From Phytohabitans suffuscus (GTDB lineage Bacteria > Actinomycetota > Actinomycetes > Mycobacteriales > Micromonosporaceae): a stretch of 64,000 nucleotides of DNA. Positions 43,664 to 51,728 of the stretch are shown here, in pieces. The stretch lies in contig NZ_AP022871.1 of NCBI RefSeq assembly GCF_011764565.1, positions 8,370,320 to 8,434,319 of the forward strand. The letters are read 5' to 3'. The position numbers were made by a program, and so were the translations under genes. A model generated the notes under the pieces. It saw nothing but the letters and a program-made list of their open reading frames with translations, searched no databases and had not been told where the DNA came from. Within the stretch, counting starts at the first letter, position 1; every line of letters begins with the position of its first letter.

Positions 43664-44862
43664 GCCAGCACCTCGTCCGCGAGGGCCTCGGCCCGCTCGT
43701 GCTGGCCGACGAGCGGGTGGGCGAGCAGCGCGGAGTACACCCTGGACCGTCCACCGTGGATGGCGGCGGCGACGGCCAGCTCCTCGTACGCGGCGACCGC
43801 GCCGATGAGCCCGGACAGCGCGGGGCCGACCGGCGCCACCGGGCGCGGCGCCGGGCCGCCGGCATCGACCGCGCAGGTCACCTCGATGACTGACCGGTCA
43901 GGCAGGAACGGGAGCGTGCCCCGGTTGCGCACGTTGACCGCGTGGTGCCCGCCGTCGTCCCGGGTCAGCGACGTGACCAGCCCGACCGCCGCCTCGGAGT
44001 AGAACGCGCCGCCGCGCCGGGCGAGCAGCGGCGGCTTCTCGCGCAGCGCCGGGTCGGCGTAGAGCCGCAGCAGCTCCGCCTCGATGCCGGCCACCTCGTG
44101 GGCGCGGGTGGGGCGGCCGCGCTCCTGCCGTACCACCTCGTCGTGGGCGTAGAAGTAGCGCAGGTAGTACGAGGGGACACAGCCCAGTGTGGACAGCACC
44201 CGCGGCGGGAGGCTCACCCGCGCGGCGAGGTCGTCCAGGTGCCTGTCCAGGAGCGCGGGCAGGCGGTCCACACCGTCCACATAGGCGGCCCGCTCCCAGG
44301 TGAGGTGGTTGAGCCCCACGTGGTCGAGGTCGACCGCCCCGGGCGGTACGCCGAGCAGCTCGGCGAAGTGGCGCTGGAAGCCGATCGCCACGTTGCAGAG
44401 CCCGACCGCGCGGTGCCCGGCGTCGAGCAGCGCGCGGGTGACGATGCCGACCGGGTTGGTGAAGTTGACGATCCAGGCACCCGGCCTGGCCCGCCGCGCG
44501 GCCCGCTCGGCGATGTCGAGCACGACCGGCACCGTGCGGACCGCCTTGGCGAGCCCGCCCGCGCCGGTGGTCTCCTGCCCGACGCAGCCGCACCGCAGCG
44601 GGAACGTCTCGTCGTGGATCCGGGCCCGCTGCCCGCCGACCCGCAGCTGGATCACGACGACGTCCGCGCCGTCCAGACCATCGTCCGGGTCGGTGGTCCA
44701 GGTGACGCGGGGGTTGAGCCGCCGGGCGAACGGCCCGACGACGTCGAGCCGCTCCACCGCCGGGTCGACCAGGTGGAGCGCGGCGTCCGGCAGCAGCCGG
44801 GCGAACCCCTCGACAAGCTCCGGTGTGTACGTGGATCCGCCGCCGAAGACCGCGACCTTCAT
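43660..44862 (-). CDS. glycoside hydrolase family 4 (6-phospho-beta-glucosidase type)
   Basis: A 400-residue intact GH4 enzyme. The NAD-binding start MKVAVFGGGSTYTPELVEGF fixes ATG 44862. IQLRVGGQRARIHDE, WIVNFTNPVGIVTRALL, GLCNVAIGFQR with the metal-binding Cys, and DHVGLNHLTWERAAY follow in family order. GH4 enzymes use NAD and Mn and typically act on 6-phospho-sugars; the CN motif and operon partner suggest a beta-linked disaccharide derived from chitin or cellulose. It precedes the kinase gene in a two-gene operon divergent in function from the ROK regulator upstream on the same strand. Confidence 0.88.
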   Translation of the reverse strand: MKVAVFGGGSTYTPELVEGFARLLPDAALHLVDPAVERLDVVGPFARRLNPRVTWTTDPDDGLDGADVVVIQLRVGGQRARIHDETFPLRCGCVGQETTGAGGLAKAVRTVPVVLDIAERAARRARPGAWIVNFTNPVGIVTRALLDAGHRAVGLCNVAIGFQRHFAELLGVPPGAVDLDHVGLNHLTWERAAYVDGVDRLPALLDRHLDDLAARVSLPPRVLSTLGCVPSYYLRYFYAHDEVVRQERGRPTRAHEVAGIEAELLRLYADPALREKPPLLARRGGAFYSEAAVGLVTSLTRDDGGHHAVNVRNRGTLPFLPDRSVIEVTCAVDAGGPAPRPVAPVGPALSGLIGAVAAYEELAVAAAIHGGRSRVYSALLAHPLVGQHERAEALADEVLA

Positions 44863-45006
44863 CCCCCGACCCCCGTGCGTGCCACGCCGCCCCATTCTCC
44901 GTGCGGAGCGGGAGACGGCTTTCGTCTCGACGAGGGCATGGGCGGGCGCTCCTTCCGGGGGTGGTCCGGCGGACGGGGTGTTCGGCGGGCGGCGTGTTCG
45001 GCGGCC

Positions 45007-45044
45007 GCGTCCTACGCGGCGGGCGGCGTCCTACGCGGCGGGCG
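45007..45044. repeat. 19-bp duplication at the 3' end of the ROK gene
   Basis: GCGTCCTACGCGGCGGGCG occurs at 45007 and again at 45026; the second copy covers the ROK stop codon, so the first is a duplicate of the gene's end. Confidence 0.7.
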
Positions 45045-46188
45045 CGGCCTCCCGGAGGGTGGCGATGATCTGCTCGCGCAGGGCCCGCTGGGCGGCGACC
45101 TGCGCGCCGAGCAGGACGGGGTCGCCGGTGACCCCGGTGACGGCTATCGCGGTGTCGAGCGGCGTGGTGGCGTGCAGCGCGGCGGTGACCCGGGTGGCGA
45201 GCGCCTCGCCGCCGGCCCGCCCGACGTCGCCGGCGAGCACGATCAGCGGGGGGTCGAGCACGGCGGCGACGGCGGCCAGCCCGTACGCGATCCGCTCGGC
45301 GAGCGCGTCGAGGAAGGCGCCGCCGCCCGCCCCGGCCGCGACCGCCGCCTCGGGGGTCGGCGCCTCGATGCCGTGGGAGGCGGCGAGGGCGAGCACCGCC
45401 GGTCCGCCGACGAGGTCGGTCAGGTCGGTGCGGTCTGCGCCGCGGCCGAGGCCGACCGGCACGTACCCGATCTCGCCGGCGCCGCCGCGGGCGCCGCGCA
45501 GCAGCGTGCCGCCCAGGTCGATGGCGAGGCCGAGACCGCCGGAGAACCACACGAGGGCGAAGCTCTCCACCGCCCCGGCCACCCCGTGGTGCCGCTCGGC
45601 GATGGCGGCGAGGTTGACGTCGTTGTCCGCCGCCACGGTGGCGCCGAGCCGGGTGGCCAGGTCGGCGACGAGTCCGGGCCGGTCCCAGCCGGGCACGTCG
45701 ATGTGCCGGATGACGCCGGCCGCCGGGTCGTACGAGCCGGGGAGGCCGAGCTGGACCAGCCGCACGCTCCCGGGCGGCAGCCCCGCGCGCCGGGACAGGT
45801 CGTCGACCAGGGCGGTCACCGCCGGCACCGGGTCGCCGGCCACGGTCACGTCGGCGCGGGCCACCTCGGCACCGGCCAGGTCGCAGAGGACGGCGGCGAG
45901 GTGGGGGTGCCGCGCCTCGCGTACCGAGATCGCGATGGCGTGCCCCGCGGCCGGGTTGGCCGCGTAGATCTCCGCGCTCGGGCCCGGCCCGCCGCTCGTG
46001 TGGCCGGCCACGACGGCCAGGCCGGCGTCGGTGAGGCGCCGCATGACCTCGGAGGTCGTGGGCTTGGAGAGGCCGGTGAGGTCGCGCAGGTCGCCCCGGG
46101 TGAGCGTGCCCCGGTCGAGCAGGAGCGCCAGGGTGGCGCTCTCGTTCATGGCCCGCAGCAGCTTGGAGGAGCCGGCCAGCCGCGTCAT
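45031..46188 (-). CDS. ROK-family transcriptional regulator
   Basis: A 385-residue regulator: N-terminal winged helix (NESATLALLLDRGTLTRGDL and LTGLSKPTTSEVMRRL, about 14-55), then an ASKHA sugar-binding domain with ALVWFSGGLGLAIDLGGTLL and GAGEIGYVPVG. The cysteine cluster that binds zinc in most ROK proteins is absent and the His after GEIG is Tyr, so it may sense its ligand differently. It lies upstream of the GH4-kinase operon on the same strand, 168 bases from the GH4 start, and probably controls it. The ATG start has a short leader carrying a palindromic site. Confidence 0.87.
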   Translation of the reverse strand: MTRLAGSSKLLRAMNESATLALLLDRGTLTRGDLRDLTGLSKPTTSEVMRRLTDAGLAVVAGHTSGGPGPSAEIYAANPAAGHAIAISVREARHPHLAAVLCDLAGAEVARADVTVAGDPVPAVTALVDDLSRRAGLPPGSVRLVQLGLPGSYDPAAGVIRHIDVPGWDRPGLVADLATRLGATVAADNDVNLAAIAERHHGVAGAVESFALVWFSGGLGLAIDLGGTLLRGARGGAGEIGYVPVGLGRGADRTDLTDLVGGPAVLALAASHGIEAPTPEAAVAAGAGGGAFLDALAERIAYGLAAVAAVLDPPLIVLAGDVGRAGGEALATRVTAALHATTPLDTAIAVTGVTGDPVLLGAQVAAQRALREQIIATLREAAPAA

Positions 46189-46211
46189 CCACCCCTCCGT
46201 CGTCCGGAAAC

Positions 46212-46230
46212 GTTAGGCAAGTTGATTAAC
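46212..46230. promoter_or_regulatory. operator candidate before the ROK gene
   Basis: GTTAGGCAAGTTGATTAAC, an AT-rich palindrome with GTTA/TAAC ends and TTGATTAA in its right half, 24 bases before the ROK start. Its position suggests autoregulation. Confidence 0.45.
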
Positions 46231-46697
46231 TATTGCCCGCCGCCGGTCGCCGGTCAAGCCCCGGGCCGCAGGCCGCGGTGTCCGCCTTCGCGCGGCCGCG
46301 GCGGCCGACCAGGTGGCGGCCGAGCTCGGAGCCGGCCACGAGCGTCGCGGTGGTCCGCCCGCCGGGCACGTACCGGGCCACGACCAGCAGCGTGCCGCCC
46401 CTGCTCTGCAAAGCCCGCCCGGCCCACTCGTGCGCCGCCCGCAGCGCCCGCGCGCAGGAAGCGGGACGAGCCGAGGGCATGGCGGCCCAGGCCGTACGAG
46501 ACGCTGTCGCCGACGAACGCGCCCACCGCCGCCGCCACGACCAGACCGGCGACGGCCGGGTCGCCCCGCGCGGCGAACGCGCTCACACCCACCACGACGG
46601 CCTCGCTGGGCACGGCCGGGAAGAACGCGTCCAGCGCCACGACGAGGAACACCACCGATCCAACGGGCGGCCACCAGGCGAACTTCGCATACGGCAC
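46226..46697 (-). pseudogene. DedA-family membrane protein remnant
   Basis: From GTG 46697 the frame encodes a first membrane helix (SVVFLVVALDAFFPAVPSE), AAVGAFVGDSVSYGLGRHA, and then, after a break near 46450-46460, AAHEWAGRALQSRGGTLLVV and ARYVPGGRTTATLVAG. These are the DedA motifs up to F-PGGRT; the last three helices are missing and replaced by a hydrophilic tail. The break needs two extra bases (a CG in a CG run) or loss of one. With both a frame break and a missing C-terminus, this is probably a true pseudogene. Confidence 0.65.
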
Positions 46698-46793
46698 ACC
46701 CGGCGGCGCCCCTGGCCGGCCGAGGCTGTCCGGTAACGCGCCGGACGCGCCGGATGTCCGGTCGCCCGGCGGAATGGGCCGGGCCCCGGCGTG

Positions 46794-47037
46794 GTTATAC
46801 ATGCGGCTCACGAAAGAGCCCGGCCGCGCCGGGCGGTGGGCCGGAGCTCGGCGGAATGGCCGGCGGCCCGGGGTCGTTATACATGCGGCTCACAAAGGCC
46901 CGGTGCGAGCCGGGCGGTGGGCCGGAGCCCGGTGGAATGGCCGGCGGCCCGGGTCGTTATGTATGCGGCTCGCGAAAGAGTCCGGCTGAGCCGGGCGGTG
47001 GGCCGAAGTTCGGTGGGAATGCCGGCGGGGTCGGGTC
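46794..47037. repeat. three tandem copies of an 80-82-bp repeat
   Basis: Units begin GTTATACATGCGGCTCAC (46794), again at 46876, and as GTTATGTATGCGGCTCGC (46956). Each contains a GC-rich inverted repeat (such as GCCCGGCCGCGCCGGGC) and ends GGCCCGGG.TC. A partial copy precedes the first. No protein reading is supported. Confidence 0.8.
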
Positions 47038-47098
47038 GTTGACTGACTGGCGCCGGTGAGAGACCGCCGGACAATCTGTTTCCCCCTTCTTTTCTGGT

Positions 47099-47153
47099 AG
47101 CGCCGAATGGCGCTCGTATGCGCGTCTCCCGTTTCGGGTGGAGGCGTGCGCAT
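47099..47153 (+). promoter_or_regulatory. two hairpins in the 5' leader of the secreted protein gene
   Basis: AGCGCC-GAAT-GGCGCT (47099-47114) followed by a longer stem (47118-47153, ATGCGCG...CGTGCGCAT with inner CTCCCG/CGGGTGGAG pairing), ending 22 bases before ATG 47176. The leader also has a pyrimidine-rich tract. It looks like a structured mRNA leader. Confidence 0.4.
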
Positions 47154-47175
47154 CCCCTGGAATGGAGTTTCGAGC

Positions 47176-47787
47176 ATGAACACGATGCTGCGTAAGACGG
47201 TTACCGCGTTCGCGGGGTTCGCCTTCGCCGGTGGTGCCCTGCTCGGACCGACCACTGCCGCGCTGGCTTCGCCGGCACACGAGGCAGCGGCCACGGCGGC
47301 TCCGGCCACTGTGGCGGTCGCGGACGTGAAGCCGGACAAGCCGGGTATGGACAAGCTGGTCCCGCACGGCGTGCAGGGTAGCCAGTCGTCCGTCAAGCTC
47401 AGCGACGAGCAGCTGGCGAACGCGAAGTCGATTATCTCGGCGACCAAGAAGTCCGGCATGGACGAGCGCGCGGCGGTGGTGGCCATCGCCACCTCGCTGC
47501 AGGAGTCCAAGCTGGAGAACCTGGGTCACCTCGGTGACAGGAACGACCACGACTCGCTGGGCCTGTTCCAGCAGCGCCCGTCGTCGGGTTGGGGTTCGCC
47601 GGAGCAGATCACGGACGCCGAGTACTCCACGAAGGCATTCCTCTCCGGCCTGAAGAACGTGAGCGGCTGGAAGGACATGCCGCTGACCGACGCCGCGCAG
47701 GCGGTGCAGGTGTCGGCGTTCCCGGACCACTACGCCCAGTGGGAGTCGCAGGCCGCCAACATCGTGGCCGACCACTGGAACAGCTGA
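47176..47787 (+). CDS. secreted protein with lysozyme-like LGLFQQRPS motif
   Basis: A 203-residue secreted protein: signal peptide MNTMLRKTVTAFAG... ending LAS near residue 35, an Ala/Pro linker, then a lysozyme-like helical domain with AVVAIATSLQESKLENL (Glu as likely catalytic residue) and DSLGLFQQRPSSGWGSPEQI, and AAQAVQVSAFPDHYAQWE. The same domain occurs N-terminal to NlpC/P60 or M23 domains in many actinomycete cell-wall hydrolases; here it stands alone. It presumably acts on peptidoglycan. ATG 47176 has GGAG nine bases upstream and is followed downstream by a strong terminator. Confidence 0.78.
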   Translation: MNTMLRKTVTAFAGFAFAGGALLGPTTAALASPAHEAAATAAPATVAVADVKPDKPGMDKLVPHGVQGSQSSVKLSDEQLANAKSIISATKKSGMDERAAVVAIATSLQESKLENLGHLGDRNDHDSLGLFQQRPSSGWGSPEQITDAEYSTKAFLSGLKNVSGWKDMPLTDAAQAVQVSAFPDHYAQWESQAANIVADHWNS

Positions 47788-47838
47788 CCCGCACAACCGA
47801 ATAACTGAACAGCCACACAACTGAACAGCTGATCGATA

Positions 47839-47881
47839 CCGCTGGCCGGGGCCCCTCGAAAGTGAGGACCCCGGCCAGCGG
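47839..47881. terminator. strong bidirectional hairpin terminator
   Basis: CCGCTGGCCGGGG and its complement flank an inner CCCCTC/GAGG stem and GAAAGT loop, between genes ending at 47787 (plus) and 47893 (minus). Confidence 0.8.
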
Positions 47882-47892
47882 CGTTCGCGCGG

Positions 47893-48729
47893 TCAGCGGG
47901 CGGCGGCCGGCTCGCCGGCGGTGAGCAGGTCGAGCGCGGCCCGGGTCGGCTCGTCCGCGGGCAGGTACACGACGAGCCGCTGGTAGTCGCCGGCCGGCAG
48001 GTCGAGCGTCTCGTACGCCAGGCGCAGCTCACCGGCCCGCGGGTGCACCAGCCGGTGGAGGCCGGTGCCGCGCTCCAGCGCCGGCGGCAGGGCGAGCCGC
48101 TGGATGAACGGTGCGCCCGCCGCCACGCTCAGCCAGTCGACCAGCTCCCGCGTGTGCTCGTCGCCGCCGCCGCGCGCCTCGAACCGCAGCGCCGCCGCGG
48201 CCTCGTCCGCCCGCCGCTCCCAGTCCGGGTACGCGGCGCGGGCCCGCGGGTCGGTGAACAGGAACCGGTGCAGGCTGGGCGGGTCGCCGTCGAGCAGCCC
48301 CACCGGCCCGGCCAGCCGCCGGAACCCCTCGGTGTGGGCGATGAGCGAGCCGAGCCGGTTGACCACGTACGCCGGGGCGGGCTCCAGGCGGTCGAGCAGC
48401 GCGCGCACGGTCGGCCGCACCTCGCTGGCCGGCGTGACCCGGCCCGCGCAGATCGGCCCGCCCTCGGGCTTGGCCAGCAGGTGCAGGTGGAAGCGCTGGT
48501 CGACGTCGAGGCGCAGCGCTTCCGCGAGCGCGCCCAGCACCTGCGGCGACGGGTGCCGGTCGCGTCCCTGCTCCAGTCGGGTCAGGTACTCGACGCTCAC
48601 CCCGGCCAGCGTGGCCAGCTCGGCCCGGCGCAGCCCCGGGGTACGGCGGCGGGGTCCGTCCGGCAGCCCGACCCGCGCGGGCGCGACCGCTTCGCGGTGG
48701 CCGCGCAGGAACTCGCCCAACTCGCTCAT
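47893..48729 (-). CDS. XRE-family regulator with MmyB-like ligand-binding domain
   Basis: A 278-residue regulator. The N-terminal helix-turn-helix (LRRAELATLAGVSVEYLTRLEQGRD, about 33-57) is of the XRE type; the C-terminal MmyB-like, PAS-related domain includes PAYVVNRLGSLIAHTEGFRRL and the closing LAYETLDLPAGDYQRLVVY. MmyB-like regulators in actinobacteria bind fatty acids and are usually divergent from a short-chain dehydrogenase gene, exactly the arrangement here (about 140 bases between the starts). It is therefore likely to regulate the SDR gene. ATG 48729 gives MSELGEFLRGHRE, the normal start. Confidence 0.9.
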   Translation of the reverse strand: MSELGEFLRGHREAVAPARVGLPDGPRRRTPGLRRAELATLAGVSVEYLTRLEQGRDRHPSPQVLGALAEALRLDVDQRFHLHLLAKPEGGPICAGRVTPASEVRPTVRALLDRLEPAPAYVVNRLGSLIAHTEGFRRLAGPVGLLDGDPPSLHRFLFTDPRARAAYPDWERRADEAAAALRFEARGGGDEHTRELVDWLSVAAGAPFIQRLALPPALERGTGLHRLVHPRAGELRLAYETLDLPAGDYQRLVVYLPADEPTRAALDLLTAGEPAAAR

Positions 48730-48869
48730 GGGTCGAGCCTATCCGCGGCGCCCGCGCCGAGCGTGGCCCTCGCGGGGCCACCCTCACGCCGGTCTCCCTC
48801 GGCCCACCGCGGGCGGCGAGATTGGTGTGGGCCGAGCGGAACCGCTCGGGACGAGAGGATTTTGGCGAC

Positions 48870-49616
48870 ATGGATCTGGGACTCGACGGCCGCACCGTCG
48901 TCGTGACCGGGGCGACCGGGGGCATCGGGCGGCACATCGCGCGCGGCTTCGCCGCCGAGGGCGCCCGCGTGGTGCTGACCTACCACTCCTCGAAGGCGGC
49001 GGCCGAGGAGCTGGCCAGGCGGATCGGCGGCGAGGCCGTGCGGTACGCGCTGGACGAACCGGAGTCCGCGGCCGACCTGGTACGCGAGGTGCTGGAGCGC
49101 ACCGGGCGGATCGACGTGCTGGTCAACAACGCCGTCCGGTGGGGCGGCGAGGCGCTCGTCGAAGGCCCGTTCGAGGCCGTGGCCGAGCGGAGCTGGCTGG
49201 CCGTGGTGCGGCCCAACCTCGAAGGGGCCATCCGGCTCACCCGGGCGGTCGCACCGGCGATGCGGGAGCGCCGGTTCGGGCGGCTCGTGCACCTGTCCTC
49301 CAGCATCGCGACCAGCGGGATGGCCGGTGGCGAGTACTACGGGGCGGCCAAGGCGGCGCTGCACGGGTTCAGCCGCTCGGTGGCGTTCAACCTGGGCAGG
49401 GACGGCGATATCCTGTCCAATGTGGTCATGCCCGGCCTCACCCGTACCGATACGAACGGGCACATCGTGGACGCGGCGGGTGAGGCGTACGCGGCGTTCA
49501 GCCCGCTCGGGCGCCTGCTGGACGCCGCCGAGGTCGCCGGCGCGGTGGTCTACCTCGGCTCCGCCGCCAACACGGGCGTGAACGGGCAGGTGGTGGCCGT
49601 CACTGGCGGTTCGTGA
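48870..49616 (+). CDS. short-chain dehydrogenase/reductase
   Basis: A 248-residue classical SDR. VVVTGATGGIGRHIA (about 10-24) binds NAD(P), LVNNAVRWG corresponds to NNAG, the catalytic Ser is in HLSSSIATSG, and YYGAAKAALHGF gives the Tyr and Lys of the triad. The C-terminal SAANTGVNGQVVAVTGGS is typical. It pairs divergently with the MmyB-like regulator, which suggests inducible expression. Substrate unknown. Confidence 0.9.
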   Translation: MDLGLDGRTVVVTGATGGIGRHIARGFAAEGARVVLTYHSSKAAAEELARRIGGEAVRYALDEPESAADLVREVLERTGRIDVLVNNAVRWGGEALVEGPFEAVAERSWLAVVRPNLEGAIRLTRAVAPAMRERRFGRLVHLSSSIATSGMAGGEYYGAAKAALHGFSRSVAFNLGRDGDILSNVVMPGLTRTDTNGHIVDAAGEAYAAFSPLGRLLDAAEVAGAVVYLGSAANTGVNGQVVAVTGGS

Positions 49617-49682
49617 GGGGTGATGTCGGGGCTGGCCGTTAGGCTGGCCCGCGACGAAGCCGCACGACCCGGGAGCAGCACG

Positions 49683-51718
49683 GTGACCGAAACCCTCTAC
49701 GGCGCGGACGACCTCACGCACCTCGAGGGACTCGACGCCGTCCGCAAGCGCCCCGGCATGTACATCGGCTCGACCGACAGCCGCGGCGTCAACCACCTGG
49801 TCAACGAGATCCTCGACAACTCGACCGACGAGGGGGTGGCCGGCCACGCCACCCGGGTCGAGGTGATCCTGCACGACGACGGGTCGGTGCAGGTCGACGA
49901 CGACGGGCGGGGCATCCCCACCGACGTCCACGCCCGCTCCGGCCTGTCCGGCGTCGAGCTGGTGCTGACCCGGCTGCACGCCGGCGGCAAGTTCGGCGGC
50001 TCCGGCTACAAGACCTCCGGCGGCCTGCACGGCGTCGGCGCGTCCGCGGTCAACGCCCTCGCCCGCCGCTTCGACGTCACCGTCCGCCGCGGCGGCAAGG
50101 TCCACGAGATGTCGTTCCGGTACGGCGAGCCCGGGGTCTTCGACGGCCCCGGGCCCGACGCGGCGTTCACCCCGCAGAGCGGCCTGCGGGTCACCGGGCG
50201 GCTGCGGGCCGGCAAGTCCACCGGCACCTCCATCCGGTACTGGCACGACCCGCGCTACTTCGAGACCGGCGCCGCGCTCGACGTGGAGGCCGTGCGGACC
50301 AAGGTGCGCAACACCGCTTTCCTGGTCCCCACCGTCACCTACGTGCTCACCCACCACGAGGGCAAGGACACCTTCCACTTCCCCAACGGGCTCAGCGACA
50401 TGGTGGAGTTCCTCGCCCCTCCGGCGACCGCCCGGTCTGCGGCACCGTCCTGATCAACGGCTCGGGCTCGTACCGGGAGAACGCGGCCGACGAGAACGGC
50501 GTCATGCAGTCCAACGTCGAGCGCAAGGCCGAGGTCGAGGTCGCGCTGCGCTGGGGCACCGGCTACGAGCGCACCGTCGAGTGCTTCACCAACACCATCC
50601 GCAACGTGCACGGCGGCACCCACCGCAAGGGCTTCGAACGGGCCGCCACCCGCGCGCTCGTCGAGGCCGTGCGCAACACCCGCGGCCTGCTCAAGCCCAA
50701 GGAGGACCCGCCGGTACTGGACGACGTCCTGGAGGGCATGACCGCGGTCGTGCACGTGCGGATCCCCGAGCCGCAGTTCACCTCGCAGACCAAGGACGAG
50801 CTCTCCACCGCCGGCATCACCCGGGTCATCCAGGGCGTGGTCGAGCAGCACCTGCGCGGCTGGGTCGACGCCCGCAGGACCAAGGCCGAGGCGCGCACCG
50901 TCCTGCAGAAGATCGTCGACGCCGCCCGCGTGCGGCTCACCCAGAAGCAGCAGAAGGACGCCGCCCGCCGCAAGACCGCCCTGGAGGGCGCGTCGATGCC
51001 GGCCAAGCTGGTCGACTGCCGCTCCACCGGCGTCGGGCGCAGCGAGCTGTTCATCGTCGAGGGCGACAGCGCGCTCGGCACCGCCCGGCTGGCCCGCTCC
51101 GCCGAGTACCAGGCGCTCCTGCCGATCCGCGGCAAGATCCTCAACGTGCAGAAGGCCAACCTGCAGCAGGTGCTCGACAACGCCGAGTGCTCCGCGATCG
51201 TGCAGGTGCTCGGCGCCGGCTCGGGCCGCACGTTCGACCTCGGCTCCCTGCGCTACGGCCGGATCCTGATCATGGCCGACGCCGACGTCGACGGCTCACA
51301 CATCCGCACCCTGCTGATCACGCTCTTCGCCCGCTACATGCGCCCGGCCATCGAGGCCGGCCGCCTCTTCGCCGCGATGCCGCCCCTGCACAAGGTGACG
51401 ACCAAGGGCCGCGACCCGAAGACCATCTACACGTACACCCAGGCGGAGATGGAGAGCACGGTCGCCAGGCTGGAGAAGTCGGGCAAGCAGGTGGTGACGC
51501 CGGTGCCCCGGTTCAAGGGCCTCGGCGAGATGGACGCCGACGAGCTGTGGGACACCACGATGAACCCCGCCACCCGCTCCGTGCGCCGCATCACCATGCA
51601 GGACGTCGACGCGGCCGAGCGGGTGCTCGACCTGCTCATGGGCGACGCGGTGCCACCGCGCCGCGCGTGGCTGATCGACCAGGCGGCGCGCGTCGACCGC
51701 GACGCCATCGACGCGTGA
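49683..51718 (+). CDS. parE: type IIA DNA topoisomerase subunit B, ParE/GyrB-like (frameshifted)
   Basis: The ATPase subunit of a type IIA topoisomerase. The GHKL ATPase part has VNEILDNSTDEG and DDDGRGIPTDVH and the K-loop GGLHGVGASAVNALA; the TOPRIM domain has FIVEGDSALGTAR and MADADVDGSHIRTLL with metal-binding Asp residues. GTG 49683 follows a GGGAG ribosome binding site. The frame breaks at about 50416-50419: one extra C joins VEFLAP to SGDRPVCGTVLING, giving 678 residues. Ten bases separate it from the partner subunit. In actinomycetes a second pair beside gyrase is generally regarded as topoisomerase IV (decatenation); I follow that usage by inference. Confidence 0.9.
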
Positions 51719-51728
51719 GGGAGAGCTA

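Noticed and set aside
46794..47037. Possible CRISPR array
   Set aside because: Units are 80 bases long and repeated throughout with no unique spacers, and no cas gene is present in the window.
47050..47176. c-di-AMP (ydaO) riboswitch before the secreted protein
   Set aside because: I could not match the conserved blocks of the motif; only generic hairpins are visible.
50400..50460. Programmed frameshift in parE
   Set aside because: The break is in a plain C run without slippery heptamer or pseudoknot, and similar breaks occur in many unrelated genes, which favours sequence error.
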